Assembly (NCBI GenBank): GCA_903842345.1
Contig: CAIMLR010000002.1
Location: 186,001 to 250,000, forward strand
Source: an uncultured Myxococcales bacterium
Lineage (GTDB): Bacteria > Myxococcota_A > UBA9042
Direction: 5' to 3'
DNA: 64,000 bases
Part shown: positions 24,638 to 34,178 of the stretch, in pieces
Layout: every line of letters starts with the position of its first letter
Numbering within the stretch: position 1 is the stretch's first letter
The notes under the pieces: generated by a model
Seen by the model: the letters and a program-made list of their open reading frames with translations, nothing else
Told to the model about the DNA's origin: nothing
The model's database searches: none
Made by a program: the position numbers and the translations under genes

Positions 24638-26350
24638 TCAGTTCGTCTCGGCGACGAGCAGGATCAGCGCGACCCGCCCGTCCTCCCGCTGCGCCGCCGC
24701 CACGCCCAGCGCCCGCGACGCCGGCAGTTTCACCGCGTCCGGCCACTGCAATTGCGCCAGGTCCGCCGTCACGGCGGTCCACACCCGCAGCCGGCCATGC
24801 ATCGCGTGCCGCTCCTGCGCCAGCGCCAGCGCGCGGTTCGATGCGTCCTGCAGCTGATCGTTGACGGCAAACGCCAGCGCCTGATCGGCCACATCATCCA
24901 GCGCCGCGTCGCCGGCAAGTTCGGGCAAATCCAGGTCGTGCCGCTGCGCCGCCAGCTGCCGACGCACCTCCGCCACAGCCGCTTCAGGTGTCAGGTGCGG
25001 CGTCGGGCGGGCAAAAAGCTGGGTGACCCACCACCGCATCCGCCCTTGATCGTCCTCCGCGCCCGCCACGCCGATGCCGACGTGTGTCAGCTCCGGGTCG
25101 AGGATATTGCGGCGGTGGCCCAGGCTGTGCATCAGACCCAATTCCGCCTCAAAGATCGACGGGTTGTGCGCGACGTTCTCCGCCGATGCGATCGCCAGGT
25201 ATTTGGCCTTGGCCAGCCGATCCGGGTGCATGCCCGTCGTCGGCGATACGTGGCCAAAGAACTTGTTGTCCCGCATGTCCGCGCTGTGCTCTTTTGCGAT
25301 GTCGGCGAGCGCCACGTCCCAGGACAGGTGCGGCACCTTGTGCTTCTGGCGATCCGCGTTCAGCAGTTGCATCGCGTACGCCGCAGCGGCGCTGGCGGTC
25401 TTCAGCGCCGATTCGTCAGGCGGCAGTGTCGCCTCGTACCGCGTCGGCAGCGGCTGGCCCACTTCCACGCGCACTTGCACAAGTTTGCCCGGGCCGTCCG
25501 GACCCTCGCCCACGACCTGCAGCTCCACCGCGCCGGGCATGTCCTCGCCACTGACCGCGACTTCCAGCCGATCGCCCGTCAGTTGCACGGGCAGCTTGTC
25601 CAGCGCGCCATTGGGCCGCAGCACCAGCGCTTCCAGGTTGCGCCATTGCGCGCGCAGCCGTCCGCTGAGCCGCCAACGCTCACCGAGCGCGACCCGCCGC
25701 TCCATTGGATCCACGTCGATGCCCAGCTTGGTGCCAACCACGCCGATGTGGCGCATGAGGCTGGCGCCGGGCTGATACACTTCGCCGATGCCGAGGTGCA
25801 AAAGGCCAGCGCCGGTCGTCGAAGCATCGAGCACCGCGCGAATCGCCTGTCGCAGCGCGGATTCGGCGTCCGAGTTGCTGCGCAGGTGCTGGAACACCGT
25901 GTCAGCGGCGATCGCGCCAGACGACGTGGTCAGGAACGTGCGCACGTCCGACGGCGGGTCCATGCCGAGGTTGCTGAACTGGTAGACGAATTCGCGTGCC
26001 GCGCGGCCCAGCGACGGGTCAAATACCGCCCGGCCGTGGCTCTCCTCGCGCACGAGCCGCCCGTAGAACTCGTCATTGCCGTCCGTCTTGACGCTCAGGT
26101 AGCGCGGCGCCGGCGGCTCGGTCAGCTCGATCATCACCTGCTGGCCCGGGGCGAATTCCGGTGGCTGCGGCGCGGCCACGTTGGCCTCCGTCTGACCCTC
26201 CGGCGATGCCGGCATCCCGCCGCGAATGCGCGGTTGCCGGAGCGGCGCGGCTTCCGGGTCGTGCAGCGCCGCCACGGTCGGCGACCACAGCCGCGCGCCC
26301 ACCAGCACGAGCATCCCAATGGCCATCAGCATCACGACGAAACGCTGCAA
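24638..26350 (-). CDS. CAP-domain (SCP/PR1-type) exported protein
   Basis: About 570 residues. A hydrophobic N-terminus (VVMLMAIGMLVLVGA) anchors or exports it. The middle is a long beta-rich region. The C-terminal third contains a CAP domain: NADRQKHKVPHLSWDVALADIAKEHS, then FFGHVSPTTGM and AENVAHNP, with the conserved histidine and glutamates of the family. CAP proteins are extracellular and their activity varies. The start is probably TTG 26350, which has GGAGG six bases upstream; GTG 26356 sits directly on that site and ATG 26332 is also possible. The next gene upstream on this strand ends 6-13 bases away, so they may be co-transcribed. Confidence 0.75.
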   Translation of the reverse strand: MQRFVVMLMAIGMLVLVGARLWSPTVAALHDPEAAPLRQPRIRGGMPASPEGQTEANVAAPQPPEFAPGQQVMIELTEPPAPRYLSVKTDGNDEFYGRLVREESHGRAVFDPSLGRAAREFVYQFSNLGMDPPSDVRTFLTTSSGAIAADTVFQHLRSNSDAESALRQAIRAVLDASTTGAGLLHLGIGEVYQPGASLMRHIGVVGTKLGIDVDPMERRVALGERWRLSGRLRAQWRNLEALVLRPNGALDKLPVQLTGDRLEVAVSGEDMPGAVELQVVGEGPDGPGKLVQVRVEVGQPLPTRYEATLPPDESALKTASAAAAYAMQLLNADRQKHKVPHLSWDVALADIAKEHSADMRDNKFFGHVSPTTGMHPDRLAKAKYLAIASAENVAHNPSIFEAELGLMHSLGHRRNILDPELTHVGIGVAGAEDDQGRMRWWVTQLFARPTPHLTPEAAVAEVRRQLAAQRHDLDLPELAGDAALDDVADQALAFAVNDQLQDASNRALALAQERHAMHGRLRVWTAVTADLAQLQWPDAVKLPASRALGVAAAQREDGRVALILLVAETN

Positions 26351-26362
26351 ACGCACCCTCCG

Positions 26363-27343
26363 CTACCGCACCTGCAGGATGATTTTGCCGATATGCGCGC
26401 CCGATTCCATGCGCGCGTGGGCCAGCGCGGCGTCTTCCAGCGCAAACACCTGATCGATGACGGGCGCGATGATCCGCCGCGCCAAAAGCGGCCAAACGTG
26501 CGTCTGCAGCGCCGCGGCGATCGCGCTCTTGAACGCCACGGGCCGCGACCGCAGCGCTGATCCGGTCAGCGTCAGGCGCCGCCGCAGGATCTCGCCGGCC
26601 GGAATCTGCGCCTTGTTGCCGCCGAGCGTCGCGATGATCACGATGCGGCCGTCGTCAGCCAGGCAGGCGATGTCGCGCTCCACGTAGCTGCCGGCGACCA
26701 TGTCGAGGATGACGTCGACGCCGCGGCCTGCGGTCCATTCCTTTGCGACGGCGACAAAGTCTTCGCTGTGGTAGTTGATGGCCCGCTCAGCCCCCAGCGC
26801 TTCGCACGCTTGGCATTTTGCCGCCGTTCCAGCCGTGACAAGAACGCGCGCGCCCATGGCTTTGGCCATCTGGATCGCCATCACGCCGATGCCGGAGCTG
26901 CCGCCATGCACCAGCAACCACTCGCCGGGCTGCAAACGGCCGCGGTCAAAGACGTTGCTCCAGACGGTGAACGCAGTCTCCGGCACGCCGGCCGCCTCCG
27001 TGAACGTCCAGCCCTGCGGCACGGGCAAGCACTGACCTTCGGGCGCCACGCACGCGTCCGCGTAGCCCCCGCCCGCGACGAGCGCGCACACCGCGTCGCC
27101 CAGCTGCCAGCGCGTCACGCCCGCACCGAGCGCATCGATCACGCCCGCGACTTCCAGACCCAGCACGGCGGTCACGCCCGGCGGCGGCGGATACAGCCCC
27201 TTGCGCTGCAGCACGTCCGGCCGGTTCACGCCCGCCGCGTGGACGGCGATGCGCACTTCGCCCGGCCCCGGCTCAGGCAGCGGCCGCTCGGCGATGCCCA
27301 GCACTTCGGGCAGCCCGGGCTCGCGGGTGACAATGACACGCAT
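26363..27343 (-). CDS. NAD(P)H quinone oxidoreductase, zinc-independent alcohol-dehydrogenase family
   Basis: A 326-residue medium-chain dehydrogenase/reductase of the quinone-oxidoreductase (PIG3-like) group. The N-terminal catalytic domain has VNRPDVLQRKGLYPPPPG; the nucleotide fold has LLVHGGSSGIGVMAIQMAKAMGARV; RPVAFK follows near the end. No zinc-ligand pattern is present, so it should reduce quinones or enones with NADPH. The ATG at 27341-27343 gives the standard N-terminus MRVIVTREPG, preceded by GGAGG. It is the first gene of a possible two-gene minus-strand unit with the CAP protein. Confidence 0.87.
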   Translation of the reverse strand: MRVIVTREPGLPEVLGIAERPLPEPGPGEVRIAVHAAGVNRPDVLQRKGLYPPPPGVTAVLGLEVAGVIDALGAGVTRWQLGDAVCALVAGGGYADACVAPEGQCLPVPQGWTFTEAAGVPETAFTVWSNVFDRGRLQPGEWLLVHGGSSGIGVMAIQMAKAMGARVLVTAGTAAKCQACEALGAERAINYHSEDFVAVAKEWTAGRGVDVILDMVAGSYVERDIACLADDGRIVIIATLGGNKAQIPAGEILRRRLTLTGSALRSRPVAFKSAIAAALQTHVWPLLARRIIAPVIDQVFALEDAALAHARMESGAHIGKIILQVR

Positions 27344-27431
27344 CAAGCACACCTCCGCCGGACAAAATAGCACGTCTTGCGGCGATGCGTTGTGGCGTCT
27401 ACGCTCCGGCGAGCTCAGCCCGAGGCAGCCG

Positions 27432-29222
27432 ATGTCAGAGAACGCCGTCCAGAAGAAAACTTGGCTCCCGCCGATTGGCTCGCGCAACTACTACCTGCTG
27501 CTCGGCGCGGTGGCGATCCTGGTGCTGGGGCCGCTGGGCGGCATCACCGCCGCGTACATGAACTTCTCGCTGGGCTTTTTCGTCGGCGGCCAGGTGCTCG
27601 CCGGCATTCTCGGCTCCGCGGTCACCTTTGGCTACGGCGCAGAAGGCAAGCACGGCGCCAACTACATGCAGACCATGGCCGCGTCCGTCAGCGGCATGGC
27701 CGGCATGGCGGTGCTCATCCAAGCGATGGTCTGGCTTGGCCTGCCTGAGCCGCCCGCGTGGCACCTGATCCTCTACTTCCTCTGCATCGGCATGTTCGGC
27801 GTCGGCGTCGGCATGCTCTACACGCCGGTGCTCGTCGACCGCATGCAGCTGACCTATCCGTCCGGTTTTGCCGTCGCCAACATCCTGCGCGCCCTCACCG
27901 ATCTCCGGCTCCTGCGCCGCTCCATCGGCCAGCTCGCCAGCGGCACCGTCGGCGGCATCGTCGTCGGCCTCGCGAGCACGTACAACGCCACCGTCGAGGC
28001 CAGCGGCATTTCGGCCGCCAACATCGGCGCGGGCATGATCGTCGGCTGTCGCATCGCGGTTTCCGGCGCGGTCATGGGCGCGGTCGGCCTGTGGCTGACG
28101 CCGTGGTTGAACGAGATTGGCTGGCTGGAACCGGGCAAGCCGTTTCGCAAGATCGGCTTCATCATCGCGCTCGGCATGATCATGGGCGCCGCGATCGTCG
28201 ACTTGACGCTGATTTTCCGGCAGGCGATCGCCCGCTTTCTCGATCGCCACAACCTCGCGCCGCAAGCCACCGAGGCGTGGGCCAAACGCGACATGCGCCG
28301 CCTCATCGCGTGGGTCGTATTCTGGGCGCTTGCGGTCATCGTCGTCGCCACTCAGCTGATGCACACGCCGCTGATGTTCGTGCTGATCGCCATCGGCCTG
28401 GTGTTCCTGTTCGTGCTCATCAACGGCATTTCCTGCGGCATTTCCGACTCCAATCCCATCTCCTCCGCGTTCGTCATCACCGTCTTCGTGCTCGCCACAG
28501 TCGGCCTGACCGACGCGGGCACCGGCCTCATGGCGGCGTCCATCCTGCTCATCTCCACAAGCGTTGGCGTCGACATGCAGCAGGACCGCTCGACCGGCTG
28601 GCGGCTCGGCACCAACCGCAACATCCAGTTCCGCTTTCAGGTCATCGGCATTGTCATGGGCGCGGTGATGTCCGTCGTGCTCGCGCGGCTGTTCATGCGC
28701 GCGTACCCGGTCCTGCGCGCCAACCAATTCACCGGCCACGTGGCAGGCGCGGAGAAGTGGGGCAGCGCGATGACCTACAAATTCGTCGGCGCGCTGGATG
28801 GCCTGGCGCACCCCAATCCGCACGTCATGAAGGCGCTGGGAATCGGCGTGGCGGTCGGGCTCGTGACGGAAATCGCCCGCAAGGCGCTGAAGGGCCACGC
28901 TGGCTGGCAGACCTGGATCAAGACCTCCAGGGCCGGCTACGTGACCGATTTGGCCCTGGATTGCGCGATCCTGCCGAGCCCGTACGCGTCCAGCTTTGGC
29001 GGCTTCGTCGAGTTTCCCGTCACACTCTGGTACGCCGGCGGCGGCGTCATTTCCAGCGTGTGGCAGACGATCCTGGAGCGGCAGGCCAAGAACGTGCCGC
29101 AAGAGGACGACCTGCCGGAGGACATGAGCGTGACGAGCCTCGTCGGTGGCGGCTTCATTGCCGGCGACTCGCTGGCGGCGCTGGGGATGGGGATCTACGG
29201 GCTGCTGCAGACCATCGTGTGA
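27432..29222 (+). CDS. OPT-family oligopeptide/metal-chelate transporter
   Basis: A 596-residue polytopic membrane protein with about 14 hydrophobic segments. The N-terminus (RNYYLLLGAVAILVLGPLGGITAAYMN) and the repeated Gly-rich helices (GGIVVGLAS, GLTDAGTGLMAASILL) match OPT permeases, which import peptides or iron-siderophore/metal complexes by proton symport. The ATG at 27432 is the first start that leaves a normal cytoplasmic N-terminus. It is transcribed away from the quinone oxidoreductase and is convergent with the FG-GAP lipoprotein gene, 3 bases apart. Substrate unknown. Confidence 0.82.
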   Translation: MSENAVQKKTWLPPIGSRNYYLLLGAVAILVLGPLGGITAAYMNFSLGFFVGGQVLAGILGSAVTFGYGAEGKHGANYMQTMAASVSGMAGMAVLIQAMVWLGLPEPPAWHLILYFLCIGMFGVGVGMLYTPVLVDRMQLTYPSGFAVANILRALTDLRLLRRSIGQLASGTVGGIVVGLASTYNATVEASGISAANIGAGMIVGCRIAVSGAVMGAVGLWLTPWLNEIGWLEPGKPFRKIGFIIALGMIMGAAIVDLTLIFRQAIARFLDRHNLAPQATEAWAKRDMRRLIAWVVFWALAVIVVATQLMHTPLMFVLIAIGLVFLFVLINGISCGISDSNPISSAFVITVFVLATVGLTDAGTGLMAASILLISTSVGVDMQQDRSTGWRLGTNRNIQFRFQVIGIVMGAVMSVVLARLFMRAYPVLRANQFTGHVAGAEKWGSAMTYKFVGALDGLAHPNPHVMKALGIGVAVGLVTEIARKALKGHAGWQTWIKTSRAGYVTDLALDCAILPSPYASSFGGFVEFPVTLWYAGGGVISSVWQTILERQAKNVPQEDDLPEDMSVTSLVGGGFIAGDSLAALGMGIYGLLQTIV

Positions 29223-29225
29223 CGG

Positions 29226-31274
29226 CTATTTCACCAGCGGATAAGCGGGCTTCGCCTCGCCCTGCGTCAACTTCACCAGGTAATTCGCCCGCACGTTGTT
29301 CCACGTCTGCGTCGTCAGGCTGCCGTCGGGCCAGCGCACTTTCACCTCGTCGATCGCGCACGCGCTGCCGAGGCCAAAGTGCAGGACCAGCTCGTTTTGC
29401 TGGCCGAACAGGCCGTAGCCGCCGCTGACTTCCGCCATTTGCGTTACGCCGCCCGCTTTGACCCAGACGTGCGCGCCGATGGCTGAGCGGTTGCTGCCGC
29501 CGGTGCCTTCCAGCTGGATCTGCACGTAGTTGCCCGGCGCCAGGTCATTGCGGAACACGTGGACTTCCTCAGTCTTGAAGCATTCTGACGGCGACAGGTT
29601 GCAGCGCATCGTGCTGTGGCCGAGGACGACGTCCAGATCGCCGTCGCGGTCAAAATCCGCCACCGTCGCGCCGTGCGAATGCTTGAAGTCGATGCCGAGG
29701 TCGATCGGCACCTCCTCAAACGTCCCGTCGGCCTTTTGGTGGAACAGCAGCGCGTGCGTCCCGGGGTAGTCGGACGACGCGATGAGCACGTCCTGCCTGC
29801 CGTCGTTGTCAAAATCGAACACCGCGCCCGCCATGTCGCCAACATCGTCCGCCTGGCCATTGGCCCACGTGCGCTGCAGCCCGGACACGTCGCCGTGGAG
29901 GTGCGTGAACTGCGGAATGTCCTTGCCGCCATCGTTGCGGAGGATGCGCGTCGGATCGGACGACGGTCCGACGTCCGGGTGCACGATCGTCCCCTCCACC
30001 AGATCGAGATCGCCGTCGTTGTCGATGTCCGCGCACGTCAGCAGCCCGGTATTGCCACCCAGGCGGTAGGGCTTGCGGTCGGTCGGATGGTTCCAGCGGT
30101 AGGTGCCGCCAAAAGCCGCCTTCAACTGCACGCAATCCACTTCCGGCGGGCCGCACTTGGCGCACTCGTCCGCAGTCGGATTGTCGTGGCAATAGCACTG
30201 CGCGTTCACGTTGGTCGTCCAATCGTCATTGTCGTCGCGGTCCAGATGCGACTCGTGCATCTGCTGGACAAACCGCGCGTTGCCGTCGCCCTTGAAGCCG
30301 CCGTGCCAAAACGTGTTGAAATCGCGGCCATAGCTCGTCGTCAGGAGGTCGGGCTCGCCATCGTTGTCCACATCGCACGCCGCGGTGCACCACGTGTGAT
30401 GCGGCGCCGAACCTTCTTCCACGTGGCTCTGCGTGTAGGTTGTCGTCGCGAGGCCTTCGGCCACCGTCGTCGCGAGGAAGTCGCCGGCGCCGTTGCCCTG
30501 CACCAGTTGGTCGGGAATCGGCGTGCTGCCAGCGCCCCACGTCATGTAGCCCAGCCACAGGTCGAGCTTGCCGTCGCGGTCATAGTCGACAAAAGACGCC
30601 GACCCGAGCGAGCGCCGCAGATCCTTCGTGGCGAAAGACGCGGTCGGCGGCAGCGAAAAGTGGCCCTTGCCGTCGTTCAGCATCAGCTCGGAGCTGTCCT
30701 GCTTGAACTGGTCCTTGGTCTGGTCGCTGAGCATGCTGTTGCCGCAGAACATGTCGACGTCGCCATCGTTGTCGGCGTCGCCGAACACGACGATCTGCAT
30801 TTCCCGCCCGTCAGCGCCGTCGCGCGTCGTCGTCAGACCGGACGCCTTTGTCACGTCGCTGAACTGCATTCCTTTGCTGCCCGTCACGTTTTTCAGCAAC
30901 CAGATCGAGCGCTTGCCCGGCGTCCAGTCTTCGCGCTTGCCCTGGCCTGATGCGCTGCGAATGCTGAGATCGGGGAACGAGTCGCCGTTGATGTCGGCCG
31001 CGGAGATGCTCGTGCCGGTGACCTGCGTGACGTCGACGGAGAACGCCAGCGGGGTGACGTCGCTGAACGCCTTCTGGTCGGACCAGATGCTGGCCGCGCG
31101 GCAGAGGGCGGGCGGGGCGCCGAGGAAGGGGTCGCTGGCGTCGTCCGTCGTTTCTCCGCCGCTGGGCGCAGTGTCGGTGACGCTGGCGGCGTCACTCGTG
31201 CCCGCGGCGGTATTTGCGCCGCACGCGGCGACGCTGCAGGAAAAACTGACGATCATCAAAAGTGGCCTGCGCAT
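29226..31274 (-). CDS. FG-GAP/VCBS repeat lipoprotein with ASPIC/UnbV C-terminus
   Basis: A 682-residue predicted lipoprotein (lipobox SVAAC, Cys 18). It contains at least six calcium-binding-like repeats of the form DxNxDxDxD (ADINGDSFPDL, GDADNDGDVDMF, DYDRDGKLDLWL, DVDNDGEPDLLT, DIDNDGDLDLVE, DFDRDGDLDVVLG) typical of a seven-bladed FG-GAP propeller, and a C-terminal ASPIC/UnbV domain (VRWPDGSLTTQTWNNVRANYLV). Two Cys-rich insertions occur near residue 385. Such proteins (CRTAC1-like) are secreted and bind Ca2+; the function here is unknown. The start was set at 31274 to form the signal peptide. Confidence 0.83.
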   Translation of the reverse strand: MRRPLLMIVSFSCSVAACGANTAAGTSDAASVTDTAPSGGETTDDASDPFLGAPPALCRAASIWSDQKAFSDVTPLAFSVDVTQVTGTSISAADINGDSFPDLSIRSASGQGKREDWTPGKRSIWLLKNVTGSKGMQFSDVTKASGLTTTRDGADGREMQIVVFGDADNDGDVDMFCGNSMLSDQTKDQFKQDSSELMLNDGKGHFSLPPTASFATKDLRRSLGSASFVDYDRDGKLDLWLGYMTWGAGSTPIPDQLVQGNGAGDFLATTVAEGLATTTYTQSHVEEGSAPHHTWCTAACDVDNDGEPDLLTTSYGRDFNTFWHGGFKGDGNARFVQQMHESHLDRDDNDDWTTNVNAQCYCHDNPTADECAKCGPPEVDCVQLKAAFGGTYRWNHPTDRKPYRLGGNTGLLTCADIDNDGDLDLVEGTIVHPDVGPSSDPTRILRNDGGKDIPQFTHLHGDVSGLQRTWANGQADDVGDMAGAVFDFDNDGRQDVLIASSDYPGTHALLFHQKADGTFEEVPIDLGIDFKHSHGATVADFDRDGDLDVVLGHSTMRCNLSPSECFKTEEVHVFRNDLAPGNYVQIQLEGTGGSNRSAIGAHVWVKAGGVTQMAEVSGGYGLFGQQNELVLHFGLGSACAIDEVKVRWPDGSLTTQTWNNVRANYLVKLTQGEAKPAYPLVK

Positions 31275-31278
31275 CGGC

Positions 31279-32007
31279 TTAGTCCTTGAGCGAGAAGGGC
31301 GTGAATTGGGTGTCGGTGTCAAAGAAGTCCTCGTTCTCGGCGCGTTTCAGGAAGCCAACCAATGCGTAGGTAATGGGCGTCATGACCACCTCGACGCAGA
31401 CCTTGAACACCCAGTTGAACGCGATGACCTGAAACATCGTTTCCGTAGACCAAGCGGCCGCGAAGGCGATCGGGTAGAACAGCAGGCTATCCACGCCTTG
31501 GCCAACGGCGGTAGACCCAATGGTGCGGGTCCAGAGCCACTTGCCCTGCGTCGCGACTTTCATCTTGGCCATGACCCAGCTGTTGATGAAGTCGCCCGCC
31601 CAGAACGCAAGCATCGACGCCAGGACGATCCGCGCCGTGTTGCCAAAGACGGTCTCCAGGCCAGGCTGGATGATCTTGTTGTACGGTTCTGATGGGTTGA
31701 GCGGCAAGTGGATGACGACCCAGCTCATCAAAGTCGCGAAGATCATCGCGGCAAAGCCGGCCCAAATCACCTTGCGGGCGCGGGCGTAGCCATAGACTTC
31801 GGTCAGGACGTCGCCAAAAACGTAGGAGATCGGGAAGAAGACGTTGCCGGCACCGAACACGAGGTTGTGACCAAAGAAGTCGATGGCACAGGACTTGCCG
31901 GGGCCGATCATGTTGGAGCAGAGCAGCACGGTCACGAACGCCGCCATGAGCAGGTCGTAGAACCGGTAGTGGCGCCCGCGGACGGGGTGGCTTGGCAGTG
32001 GCGTCAT
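31279..32007 (-). CDS. Queuosine precursor transporter (VUT family, YhhQ-like)
   Basis: A 242-residue inner-membrane protein with about six hydrophobic segments. Family landmarks are YDLLMAAFVTVLLCSNMIG, FFPISYVFGDVLTEVYGYARARKVIWAGF and FINSWVMAKMKVATQGKWLWTRTIGSTAVGQGVDSLLFYPIAF. These define the VUT/YhhQ family that imports preQ0/preQ1 for queuosine in tRNA. The start at 32007 has GGAG eight bases upstream; a start ten codons earlier (32037) is less favoured. It sits divergently from the receiver gene. Confidence 0.88.
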   Translation of the reverse strand: MTPLPSHPVRGRHYRFYDLLMAAFVTVLLCSNMIGPGKSCAIDFFGHNLVFGAGNVFFPISYVFGDVLTEVYGYARARKVIWAGFAAMIFATLMSWVVIHLPLNPSEPYNKIIQPGLETVFGNTARIVLASMLAFWAGDFINSWVMAKMKVATQGKWLWTRTIGSTAVGQGVDSLLFYPIAFAAAWSTETMFQVIAFNWVFKVCVEVVMTPITYALVGFLKRAENEDFFDTDTQFTPFSLKD

Positions 32008-32150
32008 CCAGGGGCTCCAGCAAAGGTCGGGTGTCATGGTGCCGCAAGTTGGGCAACGCCACAAACGCTGCGTCGCGCGTTCGCGTTGCGGGGTCACATT
32101 CCTTGACGTAGCATGATGGAGCGCAGCCTTGCGCCGTTCGCTTTCAGCTC

Positions 32151-32567
32151 ATGCAAGACTTCAGAAATCCCCGCATTTTGGTGATTGACGATGAACCGCT
32201 CATCGGCGGCCTGATCGTGCGCGTGTTGGGCACGGCCTACACCGTCGTCCCCGTGCAGCACGGCAAGACCGGCCTCGACCTGCTGGCCGCCGACGATGAC
32301 TTTGACCTCGTGCTGTGCGACCTGATGATGCCTGGCCTGACTGGCATGGATGTCCACGCGGCGCTTGAAGCGCGGCGCTCGCCCCACGCGGCGACAATGG
32401 TGTTCCTGACAGGTGGGGCGTTTGCTGGCCACGCTGGCGAGTTTCTCGGCCGCGTGCCCAATCCGTGCCTGGAGAAACCGTTCCTGGCGGAGGAGCTGCG
32501 CGCTGCTGTGCGTGAGGCCTTGGCGGCGCGGCGTCCGGCGATGGACCTTGTGCAGTCGCCGTCCTAG
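32151..32567 (+). CDS. Stand-alone response-regulator receiver domain
   Basis: A 138-residue CheY-like protein: ILVIDDEPL (acidic pocket), LVLCDLMMPGLTGMD with the phosphoacceptor aspartate, FLTGGAFAG (Thr switch) and CLEKPF with the conserved lysine. There is no output domain, so it acts by protein contact or as a phosphorelay intermediate. No histidine kinase is near. It lies between the VUT transporter and dnaA, whose stop is only 12 bases from its stop in convergent orientation. Confidence 0.88.
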   Translation: MQDFRNPRILVIDDEPLIGGLIVRVLGTAYTVVPVQHGKTGLDLLAADDDFDLVLCDLMMPGLTGMDVHAALEARRSPHAATMVFLTGGAFAGHAGEFLGRVPNPCLEKPFLAEELRAAVREALAARRPAMDLVQSPS

Positions 32568-32579
32568 CCGAGTCGCGCG

Positions 32580-34178
32580 CTACTTGCCGAGTGCGGTCTC
32601 GATCGCCTGAATCGCCGCTTGCACGGCCGGATCGGTCTGCACCAGCCAATCGATTTTCTGGCAGGCATGGATCGCCGTCGAGTGATCGCGGCCGCCAAAC
32701 GACCGGCCGATCTCCGGGAACGACGCCTGCGTGTGCTTGCGCGTCAGCCACACCGCCACCATGCGCGGCACGACGACGCCCCGGTGCCGCTTGGCGCCCT
32801 TCAGATCGGTGACGCGCAGGCCATAGTGCTGCGCCGTCACGCGCTGGATGACTTCCACGGTCAGGTGGCGCGACGGCAACTCGATGATCGGCCCGAGCGC
32901 GGCGCGCGCCAACGCCAGGTCGATCGGCCGCTTGCCCAGCCGCGCGTGGGCGTACAGCTTGTGCAGCGCGCCTTCCAACTCTCTCACATTGTTGCGCAAG
33001 TGGTCGGCGAGGTAATAGATAACGTCCAGCGGCACGTGGTGATTCTGCGCGTTCGCGCCGCCATCGGGCTGTTGGGCGTTGTGGGATTGCTGCGCCGCGC
33101 TCGCTTGGCCGTTCGCCGCGTGTTGGGCCGCGCGTTGCCGCAGGATCGCCACCCGCAGATCGCGATCGGGCGGCGAGATGCCGGCGGTCAGGCCGTTCTC
33201 AAAGCGCGAGCGGAGCCGTTCATGAAAGTCGTGCAGTTCGGTCGGGAAGCGATCGCAGGTCAGCACGATCTGCTTGCCGGCCAGATACAGCGCGTTGAAG
33301 GTGTGGAAGAACTCTTCCTGGGTCGCGGCCTTGCCTTGCAGGAACTGCACGTCGTCCAGCAGCAGCACATCGACGTTGCGGTAGAACGCCCGCACGTCCA
33401 CGCGCACCGAGGCATCGCGCGATCGCATCGCCGCGATCGTGTCGTCAGCGAACGTCTCCGCCGGCACGTAGCGCACGCGCAGATTGGGGCGGCGCGCGGC
33501 GATCGCGTTGCCAATCGCATGCAGCAGGTGGGTCTTGCCCAAACCGACGCCGCCGTACAGGAAGACCGGATTGACGGTCTCGCCCGGGTGTTCCGCCACC
33601 GTGCGCGCGGCCGAGAGCGCGAGCTGGTTGGACTCGCCTTCAACGAAATTGCCAAACGTGAAGCGCGCCACCAGGGAGCTGCTGGCCTCCAAGGTATTCC
33701 CGACGTCCACGGCTTCAGCCACCGTGGCGTTGGCAAAGCGCGGATCGGCGGCAAACAGCGGATCGGCGGCGTACGCGGCGTGTACAGCCAAGTGTGCGGC
33801 GGCAAAAGGCGCCGGCAAGTCGGCCTCAGCGTCCTGATTGCCCAGGTCTTCGGCGACGCGCAGTTCGATCGGCGGCTGGCCAAGGCCATTGGCTTCGATC
33901 GCCCGGCGCAGCGGCGCAAGGTGCTGCAGCGCAATGACATCGCGAAAGTGTTCGTCCGGCACTTCCAGCACGAAGCCGTCCGCGCTCGCGGCGTGGACGA
34001 TCACCTTGTCAAACCACGCGTCGACGACGGAGCGGCGGGTGATCGTGCGCAGCCGGGCCAGCGTCGCCTGCCAAACGACGCGATCGTCGTCGGTAGCCTC
34101 GACAACGCCCGCCGGCACAGCCTGAGCCTCGCGCGGCAGCGCAGTCGTCTCAGGCAGGTTGGCGGGGCGAGTTGGCAT
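32580..34178 (-). CDS. dnaA: Chromosomal replication initiator DnaA, with an insertion in domain III
   Basis: A 532-residue DnaA. Domain I (about 35-110) is normal; a linker follows. Domain III has FTFGNFVEGESNQLA, Walker A GGVGLGKTH (209-217), LLLDDVQF (272-279) and LTCDRFP (306-312). Domain IV has the DNA-recognition segment FGGRDHSTAIHA (494-505). Between about residues 351 and 381 there is an unusual Ala/Gln/Asn/His-rich insertion, just before VPLDVIYYLADHLRNNVRELEGAL where other DnaA proteins run straight through. It points away from rpmH, with the presumed oriC between them. Confidence 0.96.
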   Translation of the reverse strand: MPTRPANLPETTALPREAQAVPAGVVEATDDDRVVWQATLARLRTITRRSVVDAWFDKVIVHAASADGFVLEVPDEHFRDVIALQHLAPLRRAIEANGLGQPPIELRVAEDLGNQDAEADLPAPFAAAHLAVHAAYAADPLFAADPRFANATVAEAVDVGNTLEASSSLVARFTFGNFVEGESNQLALSAARTVAEHPGETVNPVFLYGGVGLGKTHLLHAIGNAIAARRPNLRVRYVPAETFADDTIAAMRSRDASVRVDVRAFYRNVDVLLLDDVQFLQGKAATQEEFFHTFNALYLAGKQIVLTCDRFPTELHDFHERLRSRFENGLTAGISPPDRDLRVAILRQRAAQHAANGQASAAQQSHNAQQPDGGANAQNHHVPLDVIYYLADHLRNNVRELEGALHKLYAHARLGKRPIDLALARAALGPIIELPSRHLTVEVIQRVTAQHYGLRVTDLKGAKRHRGVVVPRMVAVWLTRKHTQASFPEIGRSFGGRDHSTAIHACQKIDWLVQTDPAVQAAIQAIETALGK

